Source of the DNA: Allonocardiopsis opalescens
Lineage (GTDB): Bacteria > Actinomycetota > Actinomycetes > Streptosporangiales > Streptosporangiaceae
Assembly: GCF_003002095.1 (NCBI RefSeq)
Contig: NZ_PVZC01000001.1
Coordinates: 682,001 to 746,000 of the forward strand
Length of the DNA: 64,000 nt
Reading direction: 5' to 3'
Numbering within the stretch: position 1 is the first letter of the stretch; the number at the start of each line of letters is the position of its first letter. The notes under the pieces were generated by a model. That model saw nothing but the letters and a program-made list of their open reading frames with translations, ran no database searches and was not told where the DNA came from. The translations under genes were made by a program, and so were the position numbers. Shown here one piece after another: positions 21,634 through 30,808 of this stretch.

Positions 21634-22512
21634 ATGACCGACCGCCGGTTGCTGCTTGTGCACGCCCATCCGGACGACGAAAGCATCTGGACCGGGGCGA
21701 CGATGGCCCGCTACGCGGCCGAGGGCGCGCAGGTCACCCTGGTCACCTGCACCCGCGGCGAGGAGGGCGAGATCCTGTCGCCCGAACTCGCCCACCTCGC
21801 CGCCGACCGCACCGACGACCTCGGCCGGCACCGCAGCGTCGAACTCGCCTTCGCCTGCGCCGCCCTGGACGTGCCCGACCACGAACTGCTGGGCGGCGCG
21901 GGCCGCTGGCGCGACTCCGGCATGATGGACGCCCCGAGCAACGACGACCCCCGCTGCTTCTGGCGGGCCGACATCGACACCGCGGCCGAGCAGCTGGTGG
22001 CGCTGATCCGCGACCGCAGGCCCCAGGTGGTCGTCACCTACGACGACAACGGCTTCTACGGGCACCCCGACCACATCCAGGCCCACCGGGTGGCCTGGCG
22101 CGCCTTCGAGAAGTCCGCCGACCCCGACTTCGGCACCGGCGACCCCTGGCAGCCCGCGAAGTTCTACGCCACCGCGATGCCGGAGTCCGTGCTCCGCCGC
22201 GAACTGATGCGGCTGCGCGCGGAGTCCGGCCCCTTCGAGGTGGTCGACTCCATCGCCGACCTTCCCTTCGGCGTGCCCGACGACCAGGTCACCACCCGCA
22301 TCGACGCCGGCGAGTACCTACCGGCAAAGATCGAGGCGATGCAGGCCCACGCCACCCAGATCTCGGTGCACGGAACCGCCTTCGCGCTCACCAACAACAT
22401 CGCGCTGCCGCTGATGGGCGTCGAGTACTTCACCCTCATCGCCGGGGAGCGCGGCCCCGCGGGCGTCGACGGTTACGAGGCCGACCTGTTCGGCACCCGC
22501 TTCCCCTGGTGA
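21634..22512 (+). CDS. mshB: Mycothiol biosynthesis deacetylase MshB
   Basis: 292 aa. It removes acetate from GlcNAc-inositol, a committed step to mycothiol, the main actinobacterial thiol. LmbE-type zinc site: HAHPDDE (about residues 11-17) and HPDHIQAH (about 147-154), plus the GRWRDSGMM substrate block. Close relative Mca (mycothiol conjugate amidase) has a similar fold; the length and the [10 protein letters not shown] segment favour MshB. It is followed by a small membrane-protein gene, the usual actinobacterial arrangement. Confidence 0.93.
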   Translation: MTDRRLLLVHAHPDDESIWTGATMARYAAEGAQVTLVTCTRGEEGEILSPELAHLAADRTDDLGRHRSVELAFACAALDVPDHELLGGAGRWRDSGMMDAPSNDDPRCFWRADIDTAAEQLVALIRDRRPQVVVTYDDNGFYGHPDHIQAHRVAWRAFEKSADPDFGTGDPWQPAKFYATAMPESVLRRELMRLRAESGPFEVVDSIADLPFGVPDDQVTTRIDAGEYLPAKIEAMQAHATQISVHGTAFALTNNIALPLMGVEYFTLIAGERGPAGVDGYEADLFGTRFPW

Positions 22513-22559
22513 CGGCCGAGAAGCGGGCCGTGCGCCGCACCTCGGAGAAGGGCCCTACT

Positions 22560-23039
22560 GTGCACCCTATGGACGACGACGCCACCTCCGCGCCACGGCC
22601 CGCGCCCGCCCCGCCCGAGCGGCCGGAGCCCGCGCGCCCGGACCGCGCGGCGCCCCCCGCGCTCGACGCGCTGGTGCGCTACGCCGTCCACACCGTCCTG
22701 GCCCTGTTCGGCGGCGTCCTCGGCGCCACCACCTCCTTCCTGGCGGGCTGGCCCCGCACCGTCGCGCACCAGGGCGCGCTCGGCGTGCTGGCCGCGATCG
22801 CCGGCGCGCTGCTGCTCGCGGCCCTGGTCTACGCCGCCTCCCGCGCGGCCGGCTGGGCCACCCGCAGCCGGCTGGACGCCGCCCTGGTCGGGCTCGGCTG
22901 GCTGCTCGTCGTACTCGGCTTCGCCATGGTCACCACAAGCACGGTCTTCATGGGCAGCTGGTCGGACTACGTCTTCCTCATCACCGGCATGGCCGCTGTC
23001 GTCATCGCCCCGCTGCAGGCCGCAGCGGAAGACGTTTGA
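22560..23039 (+). CDS. Four-helix integral membrane protein (DUF6113-like)
   Basis: About 159 aa from GTG 22560, preceded by AGAAGGG. Other in-frame starts are GTG 22509, overlapping the mshB stop, and ATG 22569. A Pro/Ala-rich cytoplasmic N-terminus of about 35 residues precedes four hydrophobic helices. A protein of this kind commonly follows mshB in actinomycetes (DUF6113, from memory). Role unknown. Confidence 0.75.
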   Translation: MHPMDDDATSAPRPAPAPPERPEPARPDRAAPPALDALVRYAVHTVLALFGGVLGATTSFLAGWPRTVAHQGALGVLAAIAGALLLAALVYAASRAAGWATRSRLDAALVGLGWLLVVLGFAMVTTSTVFMGSWSDYVFLITGMAAVVIAPLQAAAEDV

Positions 23040-24455
23040 CACTCCACCAGGCGCGGCCCGCCGCCGCAAGGCCGCACCGGGTCGTCCACAGGCCGGGCCG
23101 GGTTCGGCGCCCGGCCGTCCACAGTCCCTGAATTCGCCGCGCGCCACGACCGCCGCGACTGGTACACCGCCGCCCCCCTCTCCTGCGCCCGGCCGCGAAC
23201 GCGCCGGGGAGCCGGCCCGTGCGGCGCGCTTCCGGTGGGTCCGGACCGGCTCGGCCGCGCTGCGGCCGGTCCAGCCCCAGGCCGAATCCGGGCGCGGAAG
23301 CGCTCGGCGGTATGACCGCACGGCCTACGCCGCGCCGCCCGGGGGTGAGCGCACCCGCAGGCCCTGGCGCGCGGCGCCGTCGCCGACGACGCGGAACCGG
23401 CGCGTCCGGGTCACGACCCTGGTCCGTGACCTTGTCGTCCATAGGCGGTGCGTGTGCCCGGTCGGTGGACGGCCGTCAAGAACCGGCCGGACAAGCGCCA
23501 CCGACGTGGCGCCTGCGCATGCCCGGTGCCGCGTTCGCGCGGCAGGGCGGCGTACCGCCCGGACACTTGGGCGCCTCGGCCGTCCATGTCGTGGGAGCGC
23601 CGCACGGACCGCCCGGCGTCTCCGCCGCCGCGTGACCGAACGCCCCCGCCGGCTGTCCGAATGCGGCCGGAGCGTCTCCGCCGTGCGGGCCGGAGCCGAG
23701 GTTTTCGCCGGCTTACGGATCCCGGTGGTGGAGACCGACGCAGCAGCGTGGCCGACTCCGCGCCCGCACGACGGCCGAACCCGCCGATCGACCGGCCACG
23801 TCCGGGCGGCCGATGCGTGGCGGGAACACTGCGCGGTCAGGCTGCACCTTCACACCGGTCGTTCCGGGCGGTCCGCCGTCGGCGACGTGCGCTGTACCAC
23901 TGGTACGCGTCACTTGAGGCGGGCGCGGCAAGTGATCGGCGCGTTCGCGGTGGGCCTGGTGCTCGCGCCGGCCATCACGGGCGGTAGCTGGCGTCGGCGT
24001 CCCCGGCACCTGATGCGCGGTCTCTCCGCGTGCCTGCACAGGTCAGTGCGCCGACCGCCGGGGGCGGGTTCCGGCGCGGGCGGAAGCGACGCACAGAGAA
24101 CCCATCGGCCGCTCGGCCGCGACCCCGTCCGGACGTCCACCATGGGGGAACCGCTGCACGGAAGGCGCCGCCGTCGTTGCACCACAGGCCGCATCCGCCG
24201 GTACCTCGGCGCGGCGGCTCGTCGACAGCGGTCGGTGCGCCGCTGGTGGAAGGTCTCCTCGGCGTGCTCGACCTGTACGACGGCCGTCCACCCCCTGCGG
24301 GAGTCGCCGACGACCCCTGACTCCCCAGCACGTCCGACGCCGGTCCGCAAGGCGGACCGGGTTTTTCCACAATTCGATCACTCCAGGTGAGCCGCCGTCC
24401 ACAGCCGGGGAAAGTGCTGCTCCGCGCTTGCGCCCGGCCTGCCTAGCGTGCCGGC
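23040..24455. other. 1.4-kb region with no convincing gene, ending in a terminator
   Basis: All frames here give Arg/Pro-rich text without GC3 periodicity or credible starts, so I call no protein gene. Several GTCCACA words occur (near 23093, 23118, 24397). Near the right end a 7-bp stem (24299-24305 with 24319-24325) is followed by a rho-independent terminator (24340-24365). The region could contain a non-coding RNA, a decayed gene or long regulatory DNA for the genes at 24456. Confidence 0.5.
24340..24366 (+). terminator. Rho-independent terminator with T-tract
   Basis: 9-bp perfect stem CCGGTCCGC / GCGGACCGG (24340-24348 with 24352-24360), loop AAG, followed by GTTTTT. A T-tract is unusual in such GC-rich DNA. 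It reads on the plus strand, yet the nearest upstream plus-strand gene ends 1.3 kb earlier at 23039. Confidence 0.75.
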
Positions 24456-25391
24456 ATGGCACAGCACATCTCCCTCGCCGACCCTCCCGTCGGCGTCCCC
24501 CAGTTCCTCGTCGCGGCCGAACGGCTCCCCGACGATCCGCACACCGCCGTGGTGGCCGGGCTCGCCCGGGTGGCCGAGCGCGGCCTGGCCGGCGCCGCGC
24601 TCCGGCTGCTGCACTCCGGCGAACTGCGCTGCGAGCCCGAGCCGCCGCACCTGCTCGGCCGCCCCCGCGGCCCGGTCCGCACCGAGCAGCTCCGCGCGCG
24701 CTTCGACCGCGCCGACCACCACCTCGCGGTGCGCATCGTCGGCGCGGGCGGGGCCGGACCCGGCGCGGTCCAGGCGGCGCGTGCCGCGGCCCGTGCGCTG
24801 GCCGCGTCCTGCGGCGGGCTGGTGGCCGACGCCTTCACCGGCCAGGTACTGCCCGCCGGAGGCGGCGCCGAGGCGCTGGAGTTCCAGCTGGCCGACCAGT
24901 GGCTCGCCCTCTACCTCGACCGCCCCGCCGCCCGCGACCGGGGCCCCGGCCGCCGCGCCGCCCCGGCCGAGATCGCCAGCGCGGGCCTGGCCCGCTTCGG
25001 CCTGCCCGATCTCAACCTGCGCGGAATCGCGCTGCACCAGTGGTTCCTGGCCACCACCCTGCTGCGCGGCCTGGCCACCCGGCTGCTCACCGACCACTGG
25101 ACCTGGTCGGCCGAGCGGCCCGGCCGGGCCCGCAGGTGGCTGGCGGTGCGCACCGTCGTCGACACCCGCGACGTCAAGCGCTACTGGGGGGTGCTCGACG
25201 ACCAGCCGCCGGTGGCCTCGGTCGAGGTGCGCCTCACCCCGCTCACCCCGCCCGCCGCCGGGGCCGGCACCCGCGTGCTGGTCCGGCCGCGCGCCTCCTA
25301 CACCGGCGGCATCGACAGCTGGCTGGACCGCATCGCCGCGCTCGCCTTCCCCCTCGACCGCGCGGCGGCCCGCGCCACCACCCCCGGCTGA
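24456..25391 (+). CDS. Hypothetical protein, first of a tandem paralogous pair
   Basis: 311 aa, soluble, no signal peptide or TM helix. A central block (LARFGLPDLNLRG, about residues 178-191) has a clear counterpart in the next protein (LSRFGLPDLRL). The preceding helix, resembling an Ala-rich substrate-free domain, also aligns. Family not recognised; the layout is loosely reminiscent of DUF4261-type proteins, but I cannot confirm that. It is co-directional with its paralogue, 23 bp apart. Confidence 0.75.
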   Translation: MAQHISLADPPVGVPQFLVAAERLPDDPHTAVVAGLARVAERGLAGAALRLLHSGELRCEPEPPHLLGRPRGPVRTEQLRARFDRADHHLAVRIVGAGGAGPGAVQAARAAARALAASCGGLVADAFTGQVLPAGGGAEALEFQLADQWLALYLDRPAARDRGPGRRAAPAEIASAGLARFGLPDLNLRGIALHQWFLATTLLRGLATRLLTDHWTWSAERPGRARRWLAVRTVVDTRDVKRYWGVLDDQPPVASVEVRLTPLTPPAAGAGTRVLVRPRASYTGGIDSWLDRIAALAFPLDRAAARATTPG

Positions 25392-25414
25392 CCGCCGTGA
25401 ACAGGAGCAACCAG

Positions 25415-26344
25415 GTGAACCCGAGCACCGCCCCCGTCCGGCTCACCCTGCCCAAGCTGCTCGGCGCCCACTACCTCGTCGCCGCCCCGGCCGCCTGGCC
25501 GCGCGACCCCGCCGCGATCGCCGAACGGATCGCCGCCGAACTCCCCACCATCGCCGACGCCGGCGGCGGCCCGGTCGCCGGGCGGGTCCGGCTCAAGGTG
25601 CGCGAACTCAACGGCGGCCACCTCGCCGCCGGCGTCACCCAGCGGCTGGCCAACGCCTCCCTCGCCGAGCTGCGGCGCATCGGCGACGCCGACCGCCACC
25701 TGCTGGTCGGCGCCTACCACCGCCCCGGCTGGCCGCCCCTGCACGCCCTGGTGGCCCGGCACGTCGCCGGAGCCTTCGCCGACCGCACCGGCGGCATGCT
25801 GCTCGATCCGCTCACCATGCTGGTGCACGACCATTTCGCCGCCGACACCTGGCCGGGCCGCGGCCAGCTGCGGCTGATGGACTGGATCTGCGTCCTCGAC
25901 GTCGTCGGCGACCCCGAGGGCGCCACCCTCGCCACCATCGGCCTAAGCCGCTTCGGCCTGCCCGACCTCCGGCTGCACCACGTCCCCCGCCTGCTGGCGG
26001 GCCCGTGGGCACGGCTGCTCGGCAGCCTCGCCCAAGTGCTGGCCGACGCGCACTGGAGCGGCCGGTCCCGTGGAGAGACGCTGCGGCTCGACCCCACCAC
26101 CATCAGCGCCGCCGACGTCGCCAGGGCCGAGAGCGTGCCGGTGTCCGCCGACGCGGCCGCCCAGTCCGCTCCGGTCGGCTTCCGGCTGACCGGATCCGAC
26201 CTCGACCGCCAGCTCTGGCTCGACCTCGTACCGCCCGGCAGCGGCCCCGACGACGACTTCTCCGAGACCCCCACCGACCCGGCCGCCTGGTCGGAGTGGC
26301 TGGAGTCCGTGGTCCTGGCGGTGTTCCCGCCGGACAACTGGTGA
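25415..26344 (+). CDS. Hypothetical protein, second of a tandem paralogous pair
   Basis: 309 aa from GTG 25415, chosen because AGGAGC lies 7 bases before it; GTG 25397 is an in-frame alternative. Like its neighbour it is soluble and shares the FGLPDL block (about residues 184-189) at a similar position. Its N-terminus (LTLPKLLGAHYLVAAPAAWP) has no counterpart in the first protein. A conserved pair kept together suggests that they act jointly, perhaps as a heterodimer. Function not recognised. Confidence 0.75.
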   Translation: MNPSTAPVRLTLPKLLGAHYLVAAPAAWPRDPAAIAERIAAELPTIADAGGGPVAGRVRLKVRELNGGHLAAGVTQRLANASLAELRRIGDADRHLLVGAYHRPGWPPLHALVARHVAGAFADRTGGMLLDPLTMLVHDHFAADTWPGRGQLRLMDWICVLDVVGDPEGATLATIGLSRFGLPDLRLHHVPRLLAGPWARLLGSLAQVLADAHWSGRSRGETLRLDPTTISAADVARAESVPVSADAAAQSAPVGFRLTGSDLDRQLWLDLVPPGSGPDDDFSETPTDPAAWSEWLESVVLAVFPPDNW

Positions 26345-26366
26345 GCGCGGTGGCGGCCCGGCGCCG

Positions 26367-27158
26367 TCAGGAGGTCGCCAGGTTCCAGAAGCGGAAGAGA
26401 TCGAGCCCGTTGTCGACGTAGATCGCGTTCAGGCCCACCGCCTGGCCGCCCGCCAGCATCAGCCCGAAGAACGCGTTGCTCACCGGCGGGAACCACAGCA
26501 CGGCGAAGACCGCGATGACCCCGAACGGCCCGGCCGCCGCGCCGAACTCCCGCAGCCGCCGGGGCAGGAACGGCTCCACCACCCCGAAGCCGTCCAGCCC
26601 CGGCACCGGCAGCAGGCCGATCACCGCCGAGCTGAGCTGCAGATAGGCCAGCAGGGCGAGCGCCGTCCAGAAGATGTTCACCGAGTCGCCCGCCAGCCGC
26701 CCGGCCGCCAGCGCCAGCACCAGCCCCAGCAGCACACTGGTCAGCGGGCCCGACAGCGCCACGAACGCGCGGCGGCCCCGGCCCTCGGGCGATCCGGCGG
26801 GCACATTGGCCGGACCCGAGGCGATCCCGATCCCGCCCAGCACGGCGAAGGCCACCGGCAGCACCCAGGTCTGGAAGCCGTGCGCGTAGCGGAACGGGTT
26901 CAGGGTCAGCGGGCCGCCCAGCGCGTCCGCGGGCGTGCCGGCCCGGTAGGCCAGCACACCCCGCACCCACTCCCGTACGCAGACCGAGGCCAGCCAGCCG
27001 GCCAGCGTGAACACGAACACGCCGTAGTAGTTGTACGCGTGATCGCTCCAGGCCAGCCAGCCGCCCAGTGCGGCGAGTCCGGCGACCGCCAGAAAGGCGG
27101 GGCTGGGAGCCAGCTCCCTGACTCCGAGCCGTGAATCGGCCGACCGCACTGCCGTCAT
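26367..27158 (-). CDS. M50 (site-2 protease)-like integral membrane protein with degenerate active site
   Basis: 263 aa with about six hydrophobic segments. The order of elements matches bacterial site-2 protease homologues: a helix carrying the zinc motif, then PLTLNPFRY, a helix with LSGPLTSVLLG, and LPVPGLDG near the third helix. The HExxH motif, however, reads REWVR (in CVREWVRGVL), so both zinc His are Arg. The distal NPxxDG-type motif is partly kept (PGLDG). The protein should not be a working metalloprotease; it may bind substrates or membranes. It is convergent with the paralogous pair, with a 22-bp gap. Confidence 0.75.
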   Translation of the reverse strand: MTAVRSADSRLGVRELAPSPAFLAVAGLAALGGWLAWSDHAYNYYGVFVFTLAGWLASVCVREWVRGVLAYRAGTPADALGGPLTLNPFRYAHGFQTWVLPVAFAVLGGIGIASGPANVPAGSPEGRGRRAFVALSGPLTSVLLGLVLALAAGRLAGDSVNIFWTALALLAYLQLSSAVIGLLPVPGLDGFGVVEPFLPRRLREFGAAAGPFGVIAVFAVLWFPPVSNAFFGLMLAGGQAVGLNAIYVDNGLDLFRFWNLATS

Positions 27159-27308
27159 CTGCCCGTCCCGCTCCGTTCCGGCTCCGCCCGCGCGCCACGT
27201 CCGTCCGACGGCCGAGGCACCGCCGGGGACGCAGCACAGGCTACGGCCTCGCCGCCCGGGCCCGCCGCCGCCCCCGGGAACCGGCGGCCGCCGCCGGAGC
27301 CCCGGGGA

Positions 27309-28622
27309 TCACAGCGAGGTGCGCGGCGCCGTCGCGGCCGTGTGCAGCGTCGCCAGCACGAACGCGCGCCCGGCGGTGGTGAGCTGCCTGGGCTGGTCCA
27401 GCGTCACCAGCCGGCTGCCGGTGACCAGCTTCAGCGTCTCCAGCAGCCAGTTCAGGTCCACCAGCACCGCCGACACCTGCCGCCGGTCCGGGCCCGAGCC
27501 GGTGCGGCGGTCCTGCCAGCCGGCCTCGGCCAGGATCTCGCCCGCGGCCTGAGCCAGGTCGTCGCTGGTCATCGCCCGGGGACGGGTCAGCAGCAGCGCC
27601 AGACCGGTCTCCACCGCCGCCTGCTCGAAGCCGCCCGTCGGGATCACCGACTCCGTCACCGACCGCCACAGCGCGGTCGGGAACTCCCGCATCTGCCGCC
27701 CGGCGCGGGTGATCAGCAGCTTGCGCCCGGTCCTGCGCACCGCCCGCATGGACCGTAACAAGCCGTGCAGCGTCATGAGCTGGGCGACATCGCCCTCGGT
27801 GCGCGGCGGGTCGGGCAGAGCGTGCCAGCCGAACTCCGAGCACAGCCGCCGGACGATCGTCGGTGTGATGTTGCCCACCTGTGTGAGTGGGATGCCGTCG
27901 GCGGCGAAGTCCAGGATCCGCCGGATCGGTGCCAGGATCTCGCCGACGTTGTAGGGCGGCTCCGTGCCCTGGATCAGCTGGCCGGCCATCGAGGTGAGCT
28001 GCTGCCGGTGCGCGTTGGCGCCCGAGGACAGCCAGCTCCGCACCCGCTCCTCGCGCACCTTGTCCAGCCGGCTGCGGCCGGTCATGTCGGGCTGGGTGAG
28101 GAACATCCGGGTCAGCTCCGCCTGGGTGGACCGCCACCCACGCGCGCCCGGCCGCAGGTCGCCCGAGGCGATGGTGAGCTCCAGGGCCGCCGCGGTCGCC
28201 TCGAAGGCGTCGGTCTCGACGGCCCCCAGCATGGTTCCCCAGCTGAGTTCCTGCAGGTCGGGCGGTTGGACGCCGGAGAGCCGCATGGCCTTCTCGTAGG
28301 CCCTGACGCCCTCGTCATGATGGTCCAGGTACCGCTCGAGTACTTCGCGGGTGGTCTCGCCGTCGCAGATCTCCGCGTACCTGGGCAGGTCGAGCATCCG
28401 GAACAGCCGCGCCAGCGAGTGCGCGGTGAACAGCTGCTCCTCCAGGTCGCTGAGGAACTTGACGGGCAGCACATACCAGCAGAACTCCTGCACGGTGCGC
28501 TGGCTCAGGGATTCCAGGCCATCGCCTCCGGTGAGGGTCGTCAGAGCGGCCTCGGCCTGCCGCGCGGCCCTCGGATCAAGGCGGCCCAACTGGGCGAGCG
28601 CCGAGGCGATGGTCTCCTGCAT
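27309..28622 (-). CDS. Hypothetical 437-aa helical protein
   Basis: Soluble, mostly alpha-helical protein. The C-terminal half contains segments like small winged helices (QLMTLHGLLRSMRAV, DLNWLLETLKLVTGSRLV), which hints at nucleic-acid or partner binding, but no motif is decisive. No signal peptide. Codon use is normal for this genome. It stands between the pseudo-M50 gene and the SH3-like gene on the same strand. Function not recognised. Confidence 0.7.
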   Translation of the reverse strand: MQETIASALAQLGRLDPRAARQAEAALTTLTGGDGLESLSQRTVQEFCWYVLPVKFLSDLEEQLFTAHSLARLFRMLDLPRYAEICDGETTREVLERYLDHHDEGVRAYEKAMRLSGVQPPDLQELSWGTMLGAVETDAFEATAAALELTIASGDLRPGARGWRSTQAELTRMFLTQPDMTGRSRLDKVREERVRSWLSSGANAHRQQLTSMAGQLIQGTEPPYNVGEILAPIRRILDFAADGIPLTQVGNITPTIVRRLCSEFGWHALPDPPRTEGDVAQLMTLHGLLRSMRAVRRTGRKLLITRAGRQMREFPTALWRSVTESVIPTGGFEQAAVETGLALLLTRPRAMTSDDLAQAAGEILAEAGWQDRRTGSGPDRRQVSAVLVDLNWLLETLKLVTGSRLVTLDQPRQLTTAGRAFVLATLHTAATAPRTSL

Positions 28623-28675
28623 ACCGCGAGTCTGCCAGGAGAAGCGGGTGATCGGGGAGATCTTGCCCGAGATCC

Positions 28676-28933
28676 TCAGGCCCGTCGGCGCGTCGCCCGT
28701 GTCCCGGGCGCGGCCTCCGGGACGACCCTGCCGGCCACCAGACTCGCCTCGGTGACCTCCGTCACAGATCCGTCGCGCCTGCGGATGCCCAGCACCCCGT
28801 CGCGCCAGAACTCCAGCACCCCGACGACATCACCCAGCCACCCCGACGGCAGGCGCCTGCGCACGGACACCCGGCGGCCCGTGTCGGCGGCCGACACCGA
28901 GACCGACGGGCGGGCGGCCGGCGGCGGCTCCAT
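28676..28933 (-). CDS. Small SH3-like protein (domain as in Rv0428c-type acetyltransferases)
   Basis: 85 aa from ATG 28933, which has a GGGGG run 8 bases upstream; the frame allows ATG 28957 as well. Segment [15 protein letters not shown], then [11 protein letters not shown], then a late VVPEA, looks like the small beta-barrel (SH3-like) at the N-terminus of actinobacterial GNAT proteins of the Rv0428c type. Here it is a stand-alone protein with an Ala/Pro-rich head. It is divergent from fdxA (167-bp gap). Confidence 0.55.
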   Translation of the reverse strand: MEPPPAARPSVSVSAADTGRRVSVRRRLPSGWLGDVVGVLEFWRDGVLGIRRRDGSVTEVTEASLVAGRVVPEAAPGTRATRRRA

Positions 28934-29100
28934 CGCAACAACCCCCAGTTGACCCATGGCGTCGCGGTCACCGCAATACTAGAACCACCAAGAGACGCCA
29001 GTCGCGACGCGCTCCGTGGCAGGCTCGGACGCGGTGGTCGTCTGGCGAACAGACCCGCGGTCGGACGTGGCGAGGACCCTGGGACGAAGAGGAGTTCGAC

Positions 29101-29424
29101 GTGACCTACATCATCGCGCAACCCTGCGTCGATGTCCTCGACAAGGCGTGCATCGAGGAATGCCCTGTCGATTGCATCTACGAGGGCGAGCGCATGCTGT
29201 ACATCCACCCCGACGAGTGTGTCGACTGCGGCGCCTGCGAGCCGGTCTGCCCCGTGGAGGCCATCTACTACGAGGACGACCTGCCCGAGCAGTGGAAGGA
29301 CTACTACAAGGCCAATGTCGACTTCTTCGAGGAGCTCGGCTCGCCGGGCGGCGCCTCGAAGGTCGGGAAGATCAACCGGGACCACCCGGTGGTCGCCGCC
29401 CTCCCTCCCCAGGAGGAGGACTGA
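29101..29424 (+). CDS. fdxA: 7Fe-8S ferredoxin
   Basis: 107 aa from a GTG start. First cluster CIEECPVDC (the CX7CX3CP arrangement that holds the 3Fe-4S), second cluster [12 protein letters not shown] for the 4Fe-4S. The acidic C-terminal tail is typical of actinobacterial FdxA. It is a low-potential electron carrier for P450s or reductases. Adjacent to dapC, a common actinobacterial pairing. Confidence 0.95.
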   Translation: MTYIIAQPCVDVLDKACIEECPVDCIYEGERMLYIHPDECVDCGACEPVCPVEAIYYEDDLPEQWKDYYKANVDFFEELGSPGGASKVGKINRDHPVVAALPPQEED

Positions 29425-29689
29425 GGGCGTGACCTAGCCGAGCGAGCGGCCGGCCGCCGCGACGGGGCCGGCGCACTCCAGCGGCCCGCCGCACCGGCCG
29501 GCCGCGGCCTGTACGGCGGAGGGACCACCGCCGTACCAGTCGGCCCTGCCGGCGCCCGACGTCGGTGTTCAGGGCCTGGATCCCGCCGGGTAGAGACCCT
29601 GCCCACCGGCCGCCGCGCCCGCCGGGGCCGCTCGCTCGCCCACCGCCACCGCCCGGCGCTCCGCCGGGGCCAGAAGGAGAACGCGACCC

Positions 29690-30808
29690 GTGCGTACCCG
29701 TCCATCCGAGCGGCTGCCCGGCTTCCCCTGGGACCGGCTCGCCGAGGCCAAGGCCGCGGCGGCCGCGCACCCCGACGGCACCGTCGACCTGTCGGTCGGC
29801 ACCCCCGTCGACCCGGTGCCCGAGGTCGTCCAGCAGGCGCTGGCCGCCCACGCCAACACGCCCGGCTACCCCACCACGCACGGCACCGCCGCCCTGCGCG
29901 AGGCGGCCGCGGGCTGGCTGCGCCGCAGGCACGGAGTCACGGTCGACCCCGAGGCGGTGCTGCCCACCGTCGGCTCCAAGGAACTGGTCGCCTGGCTGCC
30001 CACGCTGCTCGGCGTCGGCCCCGGCGACACCGTGGTCCACCCCGAGCTGGCCTACCCCACCTACGACGTCGGCGCGCGGCTGGCCGGCGCCGATCCGGTG
30101 GCCACCGACGGCCTGCTCGCCCTCGGCCCGGCCCCCGTGCGGCTGGTCTGGCTCAACTCCCCGTCGAACCCGTCCGGGCGCGTGCTCCCCGTGGACCACC
30201 TCCGCAAGGTGGTGGCCTGGGCCCGCGAACGCGGCGCGGTGGTCGCCTCCGACGAGTGCTACATCGAACTCGGCTGGGAATCCGACCCCGCCCGCCGCCC
30301 CCGGTCCGTCCTCGACCCCGAGGTCTGCGGCGGCTCGCACGACGGCCTGCTCGCCGTGCACTCCCTGTCCAAGCGGTCGAACCTGGCCGGCTACCGCGCC
30401 GGTTTCGTCACCGGCGACCCCGCTCTGATCGCCGAACTCCTGGGCGTCCGCAAGCACGCGGGCATGATGCTGCCTGCCCCCGTCCAGGCGGCCATGGCCG
30501 CCGCGCTCGCCGACGACCGCCACGCCGACGAGCAGAAGGCCCGCTACGCGCGCCGCCGCGCCCTCCTGCGACCGGCCCTGGAAGAGGCGGGCTGGCGTGT
30601 CACCGACTCTGAGGCCGGTCTCTACCTGTGGGCCGAGCGCCCCGGCTTCGACGCCTGGCAGTCCGTTACCGCCCTGGCCGACCTCGGCATCCTGGTCGCT
30701 CCCGGCGACTTCTACGGCCCCGCCGGCGCCCGGCACGTGCGTGTCGCCATCACCGCCACGGACGAACGCGTGGCCGCCGGCGTGAAGCGCCTCGCCGACG
30801 CCGGCTGA
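29690..30808 (+). CDS. dapC: Succinyldiaminopimelate aminotransferase DapC
   Basis: 372 aa from GTG, with AAGGAGA about 9 bases upstream. Fold-type I PLP enzyme. NSPSNPSGR and the PLP-lysine segment HSLSKRSNLAGYR are visible, as is the Asp of SDECYIELGW. It makes N-succinyl-LL-diaminopimelate from the keto precursor in lysine/meso-DAP synthesis. dapE of the same pathway lies at 33.0-34.0 kb. The fdxA-dapC neighbourhood supports this over other class I aminotransferases. Confidence 0.9.
   Translation: MRTRPSERLPGFPWDRLAEAKAAAAAHPDGTVDLSVGTPVDPVPEVVQQALAAHANTPGYPTTHGTAALREAAAGWLRRRHGVTVDPEAVLPTVGSKELVAWLPTLLGVGPGDTVVHPELAYPTYDVGARLAGADPVATDGLLALGPAPVRLVWLNSPSNPSGRVLPVDHLRKVVAWARERGAVVASDECYIELGWESDPARRPRSVLDPEVCGGSHDGLLAVHSLSKRSNLAGYRAGFVTGDPALIAELLGVRKHAGMMLPAPVQAAMAAALADDRHADEQKARYARRRALLRPALEEAGWRVTDSEAGLYLWAERPGFDAWQSVTALADLGILVAPGDFYGPAGARHVRVAITATDERVAAGVKRLADAG

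Noticed and set aside
23452-24390. 312-codon open frame in the gene-free region
   Set aside because: Arg/Thr/Pro-rich, no codon periodicity, no RBS, and several other frames are equally open.
29455-29510. GCGGCCGGCCGC palindrome after fdxA as terminator
   Set aside because: A loopless 12-bp palindrome of this composition is expected by chance in such DNA and has no supporting context.
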